A DNA stretch of 64,000 bases from positions 1-64,000 of the forward strand of contig NZ_WEIC01000001.1 in NCBI RefSeq assembly GCF_009184395.1, in the 5' to 3' direction. The translations under genes and the position numbers were made by a program. Source of the stretch: Amylibacter sp. SFDW26. Lineage in GTDB: Bacteria > Pseudomonadota > Alphaproteobacteria > Rhodobacterales > Rhodobacteraceae. Below are positions 1 to 8,089 of this stretch, in pieces (the stretch's first letter is position 1; every line of letters starts with the position of its first letter). A model generated the notes under the pieces. The model was given only the letters and a program-made list of their open reading frames with translations, ran no database searches and was not told where the DNA came from.

Positions 1-240
1 TAGAGATGGGCAGTTTTGCCATGGAACTCAGGCGCGACTTTGATTGTGACATGACTTGACACAGTTAGTGAATCTGCCGCTTTTGAAATGCGATAAACGG
101 AAGTTTCAGAGATAAAGTGTCGCGTCTCTTCGGTGTATTTAAGTGCCCAAGATAGATATTTTTATACCATCAATTGTGGGCTTGTTTTTTCACTGCTCTG
201 ATACATCTTGATGGCTCTTATTTGTAAGAGGCTTTACGTA
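1..240. other. Left-edge intergenic region
   Basis: No gene is supported here. A short open frame on the plus strand, ending with TGA at 57-59, could be the tail of a gene that starts outside the window; it is too short to identify. The stretch from about 147 to 187 has GCCCA and TGGGC arms with a long AT-rich spacer, then a T-rich run, and could be a weak terminator for that gene. A perfect 6-bp stem (CTCTTA/TAAGAG) at 215-230 lies just downstream of the DUF1513 stop but has no T-run. Confidence 0.3.
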
Positions 241-1323
241 TCATGGGGATTTAGTGTTTACCTTTACTAAATGATTATCCCATAAGCGTTGTGTCGCTCT
301 TATAGGTTTTAAGACATCTCTATATAATTGAGATATACGACCATTACCGTCAGTTGTTAAGAAGCCTGTTTGATTTGCGGATATACCACTAATATCCGAT
401 CTGCTGACAGATTTTTGGAATTTAGAAAAGTTTGAATATATATGAACTTTACCACCTCTGGGGGCTGTAATCCCAATATTTCGGGCAGATATTGCGACAC
501 TGCCAATATAACTTTTTAAAGCGACTTGGTATTCAATAGGAGCTGATAAGAGTTCTATTTCGCGTGAATCATTCATGACACCTAAGAGGGGAACGATTTC
601 CGTTTCATCACCTTCCCACTGCATGCCAAAAGCCACCTTACCATCGGTGCTGACATCTAAGTGGCGGATTGAGTTGTGGCGCAGCTCTTTATCAAGCTCC
701 AGGTTTTCGATGATACTGCCATTGAAATTGATGATGGATAGGTTAGGGCACATCGTTTCTAGATTTAGTTTTTCACGCCCAGAATCTGGATGTGTTCGAA
801 TGCCGCCATTGGCAATCACTATCGTTTGATCGTCTGGCATTGTTTTTAATTCATGTGGGCCAATGCCGCCTGAATAGAATTCACCGATACGGCGATAATT
901 TTCTGAACGTGCCCATAGGCCAACAACGCCTTTGCCTGTTTCTATATTATTCTCGCTTGTGCAAAGTATTTCGCCATTATTTATGAAAGCGCCGTGGCCA
1001 TAAAAATGTCGTTCTGAAGGAGCATCTAATTTTTGTATCAATTGACCTGTTGCGCAATTGATAACCAAAGCAAAACGCCCTGGACGTCGAGCAAAGGCCA
1101 CTGCTTCTGGCCTTATGGGATGTACCGCAGCGGCATGACCGCGCGCAGGGAGTGGAATTTGGAATATATCTTGCCCTTCGTTTGATAAGCCAAACAAAGA
1201 GAATGTACCGTCATGTAATTTAGCTGCTGCCAAATAAGAGGGACTTCCTGCATCTGCCCATGTTAGTTTAGGCGTTGTTGATGCTGCCAGTAATCCTGCA
1301 AGAAAAGTTCGCCTGTTGGTCAT
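241..1323 (-). CDS. DUF1513 domain protein, Tat-exported, iron-cluster member
   Basis: This 360-residue protein begins with a Tat-type signal (NRRTFLAGLLAAS: twin arginine, then a hydrophobic stretch). The rest reads as beta-propeller-like repeats typical of DUF1513, e.g. GHAAAVHPIRPEAVAFARRP and a GHGAFINNGEILCTSEN-type motif. I chose ATG 1323 rather than the in-frame ATG at 1335: at 1323 the gene starts 1 nt after the stop of the upstream imelysin gene (TGATATG), while 1335 would overlap it by 11 nt. It is the last gene of di-haem oxidoreductase - imelysin - DUF1513, a set often found near iron-uptake genes in Alphaproteobacteria. Its biochemical role is unknown; periplasmic location is inferred from the signal. 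Confidence 0.8.
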   Translation of the reverse strand: MTNRRTFLAGLLAASTTPKLTWADAGSPSYLAAAKLHDGTFSLFGLSNEGQDIFQIPLPARGHAAAVHPIRPEAVAFARRPGRFALVINCATGQLIQKLDAPSERHFYGHGAFINNGEILCTSENNIETGKGVVGLWARSENYRRIGEFYSGGIGPHELKTMPDDQTIVIANGGIRTHPDSGREKLNLETMCPNLSIINFNGSIIENLELDKELRHNSIRHLDVSTDGKVAFGMQWEGDETEIVPLLGVMNDSREIELLSAPIEYQVALKSYIGSVAISARNIGITAPRGGKVHIYSNFSKFQKSVSRSDISGISANQTGFLTTDGNGRISQLYRDVLKPIRATQRLWDNHLVKVNTKSP

Positions 1324-1324
1324 A

Positions 1325-2308
1325 TCAATCACCATCTAATGCGTTGAAACCAGTGGTGACGCCTAAATGTAAACTGAGCTCTTCTGTTGCGGCTTCTTTG
1401 ATATTCTTGACCATTTGTAAAAGGCTTTCAACTTCGAAACGAACTGAGTTTTCCGAGATTGACTGGAAGTTGTCATCTTGCATAGAAGAGATGAACTTTA
1501 ACGCTGTGGCGAGCTCCTCTTGCGTAATTGGTGCTTCATTTTCAGTTAAAGCAATGACCAATTTATTAACGGCGCTCAAAGCGATCTCTATATTACGCAA
1601 AGGACGGTCGGAACGCCAAGCTTCTGCACGTTTTGGACGGGCCCGTTCAAATGTACCTAATGGGCGTTTCAGGCGTGCTGTTTGTGTAAACTCCAAAGCA
1701 CCAATGATGGTTGTAAGATAAGATTGCGCAGCTTCTTTTTGGGATAGGAAAACGGTGTTGTTTTCTTGTCCTGCCGTTACAATGAAATCAGCAAAACTTG
1801 TTTGCCATAAAACATTCATCCGATTTGCTTTTTGTGCGATATCCTGCGTTATAGCCTGAGCCAAAACACAAGCTGTGCTGTCTGTTGGATAAGTGTTAAA
1901 TTCAGGATCAAAGAGCAGTAATTCAAGAGCCATCAAGCCTTTGCCTGCTATGGACACTTCTGTAAATTGGGTGGGATCTTCAATGACAGATTTATCTTCT
2001 TGAAGAAGTCGTTTGAGTGTTTTTACTGTAAAGCCTTTTTTATCGGGCCAAAAGGTGATGGATAAAGAGCCACCAATGTCTTCTATCGGTCCAAACTGTA
2101 TAGTGCTTGCAGAAACCCATGCGTCAAAAGTTTTATGGTAAGAGGCTTTTAGTGTTGAAGCTGTGCAATTGTTTGCTGCACTTTGTACAAGGTATTCTGC
2201 TTGTGTTTCAAATTCTTGGTAGAATGTTTTTGTTAAATCAACTGCGCGATATATATCCGCGTTTGCGGGAGCAGAGACTAAACATATCAATAAGGCTATG
2301 ACGCGCAT
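1325..2308 (-). CDS. Imelysin-family periplasmic protein (second, short)
   Basis: The 327-residue product has a cleavable signal peptide (MRVIALLICLVSAPANA) and is mainly helical, as in the imelysin / peptidase M75 family of iron-regulated periplasmic or outer-membrane-associated proteins. The diagnostic GxHxxE motif is degenerate: the matching stretch is GKGLMALELLLFD, so the His is missing while the Glu is kept. ATG 2308 overlaps the di-haem gene stop by one base (TAATG), which fixes the start; the longer open frame upstream to 2404 lacks a signal peptide and lies inside the previous gene. The family lacks proven peptidase activity and is thought to act in iron handling; here the loss of the His suggests a divergent paralogue of the 418-residue imelysin at 6333-7589. 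Confidence 0.8.
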   Translation of the reverse strand: MRVIALLICLVSAPANADIYRAVDLTKTFYQEFETQAEYLVQSAANNCTASTLKASYHKTFDAWVSASTIQFGPIEDIGGSLSITFWPDKKGFTVKTLKRLLQEDKSVIEDPTQFTEVSIAGKGLMALELLLFDPEFNTYPTDSTACVLAQAITQDIAQKANRMNVLWQTSFADFIVTAGQENNTVFLSQKEAAQSYLTTIIGALEFTQTARLKRPLGTFERARPKRAEAWRSDRPLRNIEIALSAVNKLVIALTENEAPITQEELATALKFISSMQDDNFQSISENSVRFEVESLLQMVKNIKEAATEELSLHLGVTTGFNALDGD

Positions 2309-3819
2309 TATAAACTCTCCAAGAATTGAATTAGCGCATCTCGATCGGCTTTTGGTAAGTTCACAACATGTGTTTTTGCGGTTTCTGCTTCGCCGCCATG
2401 CCAAAGAATTGCTTCTAATAAATTACGTGCGCGTCCATCGTGCAAAAAACGCGTATGTCCGCTGACTTGCTGTGTCAGACCAATGCCCCAAAGGGGTGGT
2501 GTGCGCCATTCTTGGCCTGTCGCGCGTGCAGCTGTGGTATTGTCTGCTAAGCCTTCACCCATATCGTGCAAAAGCATATCTGTGTAAGGCCAGATTAACT
2601 GAAAACTTTGTTCATCTTGGTTGTCTAAACGGTTGGTTACAAACTTTGGTGTGTGACAGGCAATACAGCCAGATTTGTAAAACACTTCTTTGCCGCGCAA
2701 AATATTCGGTTCTTCGTGGTTGATACGAATAGGAACGCCAAGGTTACGAGCATAAAAGTTTACCAAATCCATTCCGTCATTTGATATTTCGACACCATCG
2801 TGCACGTCCGTATTGCCGTTAGGTGCCAACTGACATGCTTTTTGTGCATCTGTACAATCCCCCCATCCTTCGGGATGAAGTGGCGATGAAATTCCAATAT
2901 CATTTAGAAATGCAGCGGATGATTGATCCATTATGGTGGCGTTATGCGCTTTAAGGCCGAAACGACCCAAAGCTAAATCGCCAAGTTGACGGGAATATAC
3001 GATGTTAGCGCGGCCAGAAATTCCATCGCCATTTACATCATCTGGATCAGCATTTGCCATGATATCAGCTGTAGGGATAGCTTCTAATAAACCTAGTCCA
3101 ATCATTTGTGGGGCAATGCGTGGAGCCACGACTGTGTCTGGATGCAATGCGCCATAAGCAAGATCTTCTAAGAGATATGTTGGCGCTTTCAGTGTTACAA
3201 TCAAACCATCTGATAGTGTGATTTGTTGATCTGTATAACCTATCTTAAATCGCCCCTCGGCCGCATGACCTGGGATTGCAAAATCTTGGAATTGCCCGCC
3301 GTATGTAGGATCAGGCAAGGATTCTAGATAATCTTTAATTTCATCGACATATGGATTTTTATTACCAGGGCGGGCAAGACGCATAACCAGTGATACAGGG
3401 CTGTCATCTGCGTTTTCTGGTGGGTGCCCACGCCCATCTTTTAAATGGCAACGCTGACATGATCGGGCATTATAAAGTGGGCCTAATCCGTCGGATGCTA
3501 ATGTAGATGACGGAGAAGATACCCATAGTTTGCGAAACAGAGCATTGCCCAGTTTGAAATTCAACTCACCTTCAAAGTCGATATTTCCAGATGGTAATGA
3601 GAATGCATTGTTGGTCTTGCTATACCGTACAGTTGCGGCACCTGCGGAAAAAGTTTCAAAGGCTTCTGCTTGTGAAAAATCATCTGTAGGCGTTGTGATT
3701 TTTTGAATACGTTCGATTTCTTCCGCTGTGCGTGGCACAATATTATCCAATGTTGGCTCTAATGCTAATGCAGCAGAGACTGACACACTGAGTGATAGAA
3801 ATGTGATCATAAGTTTCAT
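2308..3819 (-). CDS. Di-haem oxidoreductase (DHOR / DUF1111 type)
   Basis: The 503-residue product has an N-terminal signal peptide (MKLMITFLSLSVSVSAALA) and two haem c sites: CQRCH near residue 121 and CIACH near residue 383. The C-terminal stretch HDGRARNLLEAILWHGGEAE is characteristic of the di-haem family related to bacterial cytochrome c peroxidases. These proteins are periplasmic and, in iron clusters, sit next to imelysins and DUF1513. It heads a three-gene operon with TAATG coupling to the next gene. The promoter region holds a TGA-N9-TCA inverted repeat (3845-3863), a possible iron-responsive operator. The electron donor and substrate cannot be told from sequence. Confidence 0.88.
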   Translation of the reverse strand: MKLMITFLSLSVSVSAALALEPTLDNIVPRTAEEIERIQKITTPTDDFSQAEAFETFSAGAATVRYSKTNNAFSLPSGNIDFEGELNFKLGNALFRKLWVSSPSSTLASDGLGPLYNARSCQRCHLKDGRGHPPENADDSPVSLVMRLARPGNKNPYVDEIKDYLESLPDPTYGGQFQDFAIPGHAAEGRFKIGYTDQQITLSDGLIVTLKAPTYLLEDLAYGALHPDTVVAPRIAPQMIGLGLLEAIPTADIMANADPDDVNGDGISGRANIVYSRQLGDLALGRFGLKAHNATIMDQSSAAFLNDIGISSPLHPEGWGDCTDAQKACQLAPNGNTDVHDGVEISNDGMDLVNFYARNLGVPIRINHEEPNILRGKEVFYKSGCIACHTPKFVTNRLDNQDEQSFQLIWPYTDMLLHDMGEGLADNTTAARATGQEWRTPPLWGIGLTQQVSGHTRFLHDGRARNLLEAILWHGGEAETAKTHVVNLPKADRDALIQFLESL

Positions 3820-3844
3820 GGTGTAGCTTGATTCTAAGTTATTA

Positions 3845-3863
3845 CCTGATAGATATACTCAGG
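3845..3863. promoter_or_regulatory. IRO-like inverted repeat (TGA-N9-TCA)
   Basis: The arms CCTGA and TCAGG are perfect complements separated by nine bases, so the site contains TGA-N9-TCA, the core described for the iron-responsive operator of RirA. It lies 26 bp upstream of the di-haem oxidoreductase start and about 45 bp before the divergent unknown gene, so it could serve both. That RirA or an IscR-like protein binds it is inference. Confidence 0.45.
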
Positions 3864-3907
3864 AATTGACTTTTACGAGTCGTCATTATGAAGCATGGAT
3901 CAAAAAC

Positions 3908-4336
3908 ATGTCAGCAGTTCTGAAATATAAATCGACTGAAGATCGTGAAATACAACAAACACCGTTTTCACCAGAAGCCATACAGTTTCTGAACAAATTG
4001 CGTATGTTGTCTATGCGGTGCCGCAGTTCGGCGCATGTTGATATATTCGAAGCTTGCCGCCTGTTGATCCGTGACGATGATGCAATGGCGGAACAATTTG
4101 CAGATGCGCTATTGCGTACGATGAAACAGGGACTAAGTCGGGCACCTGTATTTTACTCTCCAAATTCAAAAGATTTTTCATTTGATGAAACTTGGTTACT
4201 GCGCGCTTTGATGCGTGCAAAACACAATGACAGGGCCTCTGTTCGGTTTTTGGTGCAAAGTCGTATTGACCAACCGTATCGTAGATCGATCACGTTTTTA
4301 ATCGGTAATGTGTCCGAGCAAATTAATCGAATTTAG
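3908..4336 (+). CDS. Conserved-looking small protein of unknown function
   Basis: The 142-residue product starts at MSAVLKYKSTEDRE (ATG 3908); the open frame extends upstream to 3866 but that part has no protein-like character and would sit on the operator. No signal peptide or membrane segment is visible. The protein is probably helical, with a stretch LRMLSMRCRSSAHVDIFEAC and a later DETWLLRALMRAKHND segment. The same arrangement of features appears in the unknown protein of the hemP operon (7610-8089), suggesting distant paralogy. It is divergent from the di-haem operon and its stop codon overlaps the Irr box of dps. I do not recognise a named family. Confidence 0.6.
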   Translation: MSAVLKYKSTEDREIQQTPFSPEAIQFLNKLRMLSMRCRSSAHVDIFEACRLLIRDDDAMAEQFADALLRTMKQGLSRAPVFYSPNSKDFSFDETWLLRALMRAKHNDRASVRFLVQSRIDQPYRRSITFLIGNVSEQINRI

Positions 4337-4348
4337 AATCATTCTAAA
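4332..4348. promoter_or_regulatory. Irr box (ICE motif) of dps
   Basis: TTTAGAATCATTCTAAA is a perfect 8-1-8 palindrome and matches the ICE consensus TTTAGAA-N3-TTCTAAA recognised by the haem-dependent Fur-family regulator Irr in Alphaproteobacteria. It lies 5 bp upstream of a likely -35 element for dps and includes the stop codon of the preceding gene. Irr control of dps is inferred from the match and position. Confidence 0.8.
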
Positions 4349-4353
4349 AACTC

Positions 4354-4381
4354 TAGACAATCGTTTTCTCTTGGTTATATT
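4354..4381 (+). promoter_or_regulatory. Putative sigma-70 promoter of dps
   Basis: TAGACA (5 of 6 matches to TTGACA) and TATATT (5 of 6 to TATAAT) are separated by 16 bp, giving a transcript start near 4388 and a leader of about 50 nt before the dps ATG. The Irr box lies immediately upstream of the -35, a position compatible with activation or with interference. Confidence 0.5.
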
Positions 4382-4439
4382 AACATTAGGGAAGCCAGCC
4401 TAATTGCAAGCCACCCGCCCATTAGCGAAAGAGATTGTA

Positions 4440-4910
4440 ATGACCCAGACAGCGGCAAACCTTGCCCCATCCCAAAAAGAAGCAATTGCAGATGCTTTAA
4501 ATCAATGTGTTGCAGAAACTGCAGTAACGACAATGCTGGCACAGAACTTTCATTGGAATGTGACGGGAATGGCTTTTGGCCCATTGCATGATTTATTCCA
4601 AAAGATTTATGAAGATCACTTCATTGCCCAAGATGATTTGGCCGAACGTGTGAAAGCATTAGGTGAACATGCTGAAGGTACTTTGGCTGGTATGATCAAG
4701 CGTTCGAAGGTTTCGGAGTTTGAAGGCAAAGCATCTGACAAAGAAATGATCAAGATGATGCTAGATGCCCAAGAAACGGCTGCAGCAACTATTGCTGGGG
4801 CAGGAGGGTTAGCTGCGGAGGCTGGTGATACGTTGACAGAAGATTTGTGTATTGCCCGTGGTCAAACACATGAAAAATTCGCTTGGTTCCTAAGATCACA
4901 TCTTGGCTAA
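4440..4910 (+). CDS. dps: Dps-family iron-storage / DNA-protection protein
   Basis: The 156-residue length is typical of Dps. The ferroxidase-centre signature is present: NFHWNVTGMAFGPLHDLFQ followed by EDHFIAQDDLAERVKALG (His, Asp and Glu ligands shared between subunits of the dodecamer). Dps oxidises Fe(II) with peroxide and stores the ferric core, limiting Fenton damage. Start ATG 4440 follows a purine-rich AAAGAGA; the upstream in-frame ATG at 4404 adds residues without family support. A perfect Irr box and a promoter lie just upstream. The 3' end overlaps the convergent DUF1289 gene by 15 bp. Confidence 0.92.
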   Translation: MTQTAANLAPSQKEAIADALNQCVAETAVTTMLAQNFHWNVTGMAFGPLHDLFQKIYEDHFIAQDDLAERVKALGEHAEGTLAGMIKRSKVSEFEGKASDKEMIKMMLDAQETAAATIAGAGGLAAEAGDTLTEDLCIARGQTHEKFAWFLRSHLG

Positions 4911-5144
4911 AGGATTTTTAACGCCTTTCTTACGGCATTTTTTGGCATAAGCATCATGCCAATGATCGAATTTACCTAAACGTTCTTGTTGAAGCACCAG
5001 CATGTCTATGTAGGCTTGTTGGTGTTTTGGTTTTTTCAACTCTTTAAACAGTGATTTTTGCGCTTTGGTCATGGAGCAAGCAATACAATGCCCTTGGCGT
5101 TTGTATTTGCAGACATCAACACATGGTGATGGGATTTTTGCCAT
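4896..5144 (-). CDS. DUF1289 family protein
   Basis: The 82-residue product begins MAKIPSPCVDVCKYKRQGHC and continues with IACSMT, giving the Cys pattern CxxxC...CxxC expected for DUF1289, a small family with putative metal-binding cysteines. The start at 5144 is set by homology: the SPCVxVC motif is always near the N-terminus, and the longer frame to 5234 would run through the porin terminator. The C-terminal half is Lys-rich. Function is not known. It sits downstream of the porin terminator, convergent to dps. Confidence 0.85.
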   Translation of the reverse strand: MAKIPSPCVDVCKYKRQGHCIACSMTKAQKSLFKELKKPKHQQAYIDMLVLQQERLGKFDHWHDAYAKKCRKKGVKNPLAKM

Positions 5145-5202
5145 TTTTATCTGCCTGCTGGTTGTGCTCACATATTGTGATTTAACTTGCATAGAGAGTT
5201 TT

Positions 5203-5234
5203 GAAAAGTGCGGCAAGACGAAGCCCTGCCGCAC
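5203..5234 (-). terminator. Rho-independent terminator after porin gene
   Basis: Perfect 8-bp arms GTGCGGCA (5208-5215) and TGCCGCAC (5227-5234) enclose an 11-nt loop. On the minus strand the hairpin is followed by TTTTC. It begins 13 bp after the porin stop codon. Confidence 0.8.
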
Positions 5235-5246
5235 ATAAGGTTGGGA

Positions 5247-6272
5247 TTATCCTCCGAAAGAGAATGCTTTATAAAGAGATAATGCAACTGAGTTTGATTT
5301 TTGATCAGCTTCTTCGAATTGGCTTAGACCAAATGATGCAACAAGGTCATTACCAAAGTCATAATCTACACCAACAGATGCAAGATAATCGCTGGCATCT
5401 GCAACGCCATCACGTGCTGTGTAGCTGCCAGAGAATGTCCATTTGTTCATTGTATATGACCCGCCCAATGTACCATATGTTACATCGTCTGCGGTTCCGT
5501 TGAAGTTTTCAAAGCGTGCAACTTCACCTAGGGCTGTAAAGTTACCAAAGCTATGTTGCAAACCAAATGAAGCACCTCTGTCATCATCAACATCACCTTC
5601 ACCTGCTGATAATTGGCGGAAGCTTAGGTTATATTCTGTATCGCCAAAAGCACCTGCGAATTGCAATGCGAAATTGTCTAGCTTCTCAGTATTACCTGCG
5701 CCACCATCAGCCGTTGTTGTACGACCACGCTTTGTGATGATTGAACGACTTAGCAATGTTGTATCCAGATAGAATACCGCTGCTGAAATAGAGTGTTCGC
5801 CGCCAGCTAGATTGAAAGGAACTTCCACTGCAGCACCAATTGAATCACCCAATTCGTAGTCTTCAGCAACATCAGCACCGAAGAAACCGGGTGCTGCGTC
5901 CCATGCCAAACCAAAGGCTGGGCTGATTTTACCAGCTGCAACTGAGAAGTTATCATTTGCATAAGCAAGACCGATTTCGCTTACAAAAAGGCCGTGGTTA
6001 TCAAAGAAAACATCATCAGTTGGATCTACAACAGTTTCCAATAGAACTTCTGAGAAGATCGAAAAACCACCACCCAATTCTACTTCGGCAACCAAAGTAA
6101 CTTCGGCATTTACATCTGTAAATTCTGCTGTGGGGTCATCTGCAGAAAAAGTTGAAACAGCATTTGTTTCGATTTCCAAGTCTATGGTAAAGCCAGAACT
6201 GCCTTCTGCTTGTGCCAATTGCCCAACAGATATCAGAGCAGTTGCGGCAAGCGCACCTGTTAGTTTTGTCAT
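5247..6272 (-). CDS. Porin-like outer-membrane beta-barrel protein
   Basis: The 341-residue product has a signal peptide (MTKLTGALAATALISVGQLAQA) and then alternating amphipathic beta strands with acidic, Gly/Asn-rich turns. It ends in an aromatic-containing strand (SLYKAFSFGG), consistent with a barrel although the usual terminal Phe is followed by two Gly. This is a porin-type architecture. It is the last gene of the hemP - unknown - imelysin - porin operon, so a role in iron or haem passage is plausible but not shown. A terminator-like hairpin precedes it and a strong terminator follows it. Confidence 0.75.
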   Translation of the reverse strand: MTKLTGALAATALISVGQLAQAEGSSGFTIDLEIETNAVSTFSADDPTAEFTDVNAEVTLVAEVELGGGFSIFSEVLLETVVDPTDDVFFDNHGLFVSEIGLAYANDNFSVAAGKISPAFGLAWDAAPGFFGADVAEDYELGDSIGAAVEVPFNLAGGEHSISAAVFYLDTTLLSRSIITKRGRTTTADGGAGNTEKLDNFALQFAGAFGDTEYNLSFRQLSAGEGDVDDDRGASFGLQHSFGNFTALGEVARFENFNGTADDVTYGTLGGSYTMNKWTFSGSYTARDGVADASDYLASVGVDYDFGNDLVASFGLSQFEEADQKSNSVALSLYKAFSFGG

Positions 6273-6287
6273 TTTTTTGTCCTCGTC

Positions 6288-6312
6288 TTAAAAAGGGGCA
6301 TGACGCCCCTTT
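6288..6312 (-). terminator. Terminator-like hairpin between imelysin and porin
   Basis: Arms AAAGGGGC (6292-6299) and GCCCCTTT (6305-6312) form a perfect 8-bp stem with a 5-nt loop; on the minus strand T residues follow. It lies only 15-40 bp upstream of the porin start, so it can act as an attenuator or as a 3'-end stabiliser of the imelysin message. Confidence 0.7.
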
Positions 6313-6316
6313 GTTA

Positions 6317-6331
6317 TGTTATAATATAACA
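6317..6331. promoter_or_regulatory. AT-rich perfect palindrome upstream of porin
   Basis: TGTTATAATATAACA is a perfect 7-1-7 palindrome placed between the imelysin stop and the hairpin before the porin gene. It contains TATAAT-like sequence on both strands. It may be an operator or part of a promoter for the porin; no regulator can be assigned. Confidence 0.35.
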
Positions 6332-6332
6332 T

Positions 6333-7589
6333 TTATTGAAACACAGCATTCGGATTGTCCAGACTATCAGAGCCTTCGAACGCAATTTTTTCTAGCCCAA
6401 GCACATTTGTCACACGTTCAATGGATTTTGTTTGGGTCACCAATGCATTCACTGCATCTGTAATAAGTGCTTCACCTTCTTTATTGCCACGTTCCAACAT
6501 TTGATCGTATGCAAACCCGTTATCCGCAGCTGCTTTTAAATCGCCCAGTTCAGTCATAGTAGCGACCAATTCAGCTTTAAGCACATTGTCTAACTCTGCA
6601 TCAGTAGCAGCAACAAGACCTGATAACGATGCACCACTTACAACACTGCCGTCTACACGTGTGTATGTGCCCAAATATACATTCTGAACACCCAAACCAT
6701 CATAGAAGTGGCTGTTATGTGTGTTGTCAGAAAAACAATCATGCTCTTCTTCTGGATCGTTCAATAACAAACCCAGCTTCATGCGCTCGCCAGCTTGCTC
6801 ACCATATGAAAGTGACCCCATACCTGTGAGTATTGCAGAAATACCAGCACTTTCGTTTTCCATTACTTCAGCACGCGCAGCACCGCCATCTTGCCATTGT
6901 GCAACCATCCATTCCAAATCAGAAACCAACAAGTCAGTTGCCGCTTTCAGGTATTCGCCACGACGATCGCAGTTGTTATTTGTACAAGCCTCGCCTTGCG
7001 CATAATCGCTCCATGGGCGGTTGCCAGCACCTTCGCCGTGACCATTTAAATCTTGGCCCCAAAGAAGGAATTCAATTGCATGGTAACCCGTTGCAACATT
7101 GCTTTCGACTTCATCAGCCTCATGCAAAGCACCTTCCAATAATGCTGGTGTGATTGAAGATGCATCAATGTCTTTACCTGACAATGTGATCTTTGGGTTA
7201 GCAATCACATTCAAAACTGCATAAGCGTTTTCATCTGTTGCACCGCCATAGTCGGCATCTACATAATCGATCAAACCTTCGTCTAATGGCCATGCATTCA
7301 CTTTGCCTTCCCAATCATCAACGATGGCATTACCGAAACGATAAACCTCTGTTTGTTGGTAAGGAACACGAGATGCTAACCATGCGGTTTTAGCATCATC
7401 CAAAGTTTGTGCAGATGGCGATGCTATCAAAGCATTTACAGCCGTTTGTAACGCTTGTGCTGTAGAGAGGCTATCTTCGAATTTAGCAGCTGCAATATTT
7501 GAATAATTATCCAATACATCAGCTTTATTTGCCAAAGCAGGAACAGCTGTTAATGCTGTTGTCATAAGGCCAATCACTAAAGTTTTCAT
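6333..7589 (-). CDS. Imelysin family protein (full-length)
   Basis: The 418-residue product carries a signal peptide (MKTLVIGLMTTALTAVPALA) and the family motif GxHxxE as GYHAIEFLLWGQ, followed by a loop GEACTNNNCDRRGEYL with a Cys pair. Imelysins (peptidase M75, IrpA-like) are iron-regulated periplasmic or outer-membrane-associated proteins; proteolytic activity is doubtful. A good ribosome site (AAGGAT) precedes ATG 7589. It follows the unknown gene by 20 bp and precedes the porin, and it is the better-conserved of the two imelysins in this window. Confidence 0.9.
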   Translation of the reverse strand: MKTLVIGLMTTALTAVPALANKADVLDNYSNIAAAKFEDSLSTAQALQTAVNALIASPSAQTLDDAKTAWLASRVPYQQTEVYRFGNAIVDDWEGKVNAWPLDEGLIDYVDADYGGATDENAYAVLNVIANPKITLSGKDIDASSITPALLEGALHEADEVESNVATGYHAIEFLLWGQDLNGHGEGAGNRPWSDYAQGEACTNNNCDRRGEYLKAATDLLVSDLEWMVAQWQDGGAARAEVMENESAGISAILTGMGSLSYGEQAGERMKLGLLLNDPEEEHDCFSDNTHNSHFYDGLGVQNVYLGTYTRVDGSVVSGASLSGLVAATDAELDNVLKAELVATMTELGDLKAAADNGFAYDQMLERGNKEGEALITDAVNALVTQTKSIERVTNVLGLEKIAFEGSDSLDNPNAVFQ

Positions 7590-7609
7590 GTGGTATCCTT
7601 TTTGGGAGT

Positions 7610-8089
7610 TTAGTGTTTTGATTTAGGTATTTTATGTGTGGGCATAAATTTCGTATGAAATTGACCAAGCATTTGATCGAATGCCAAACCGATTTCCTCG
7701 GCGGATTTTACGAGTTCTTGTGCTGTTTTAGATGGTACTAAATGCGAAGCTAATAAAAGCGCATCCTCGATGTCGCCTGCTGCGGCCGCAGCGATCATGT
7801 TTGCCACGGCGCTTTCATCACCACCGAAACACTGACAGCACGCCTGATGGCGCATGATTTTGCGGCGTGATTTATGAATAAGCAACAACATAAAAGATGA
7901 AAAGGTTGCACTATGGGTCGATCCAATGGAATGACCAAATGCTAGAATAAAATCATCATGGACTTGTTCGCGTGACGAACCGCCTTCGCACCACATTCGC
8001 AGATAGACAATTGCTGTCATCTCTAATGGTGGCAACTCATCTATATGTCCGACTGGGGCAGCACCCCGAGATTGTATGGGAGATATCAT
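7610..8089 (-). CDS. Unknown protein encoded between hemP and imelysin
   Basis: The 159-residue product has no signal peptide. It contains LRMWCEGGSSREQVHDDF, a hydrophobic helix (ATFSSFMLLLIH), a Cys-rich turn (HQACCQCFGGDES) and a C-terminal helical segment. The HxxCCxC pattern could bind metal, haem or an iron-sulfur cluster; this is speculation from the residues alone. Its ATG overlaps the hemP stop (ATGA), indicating translational coupling. It may be distantly related to the 142-residue protein at 3908-4336. I do not recognise a named family. Confidence 0.7.
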   Translation of the reverse strand: MISPIQSRGAAPVGHIDELPPLEMTAIVYLRMWCEGGSSREQVHDDFILAFGHSIGSTHSATFSSFMLLLIHKSRRKIMRHQACCQCFGGDESAVANMIAAAAAGDIEDALLLASHLVPSKTAQELVKSAEEIGLAFDQMLGQFHTKFMPTHKIPKSKH

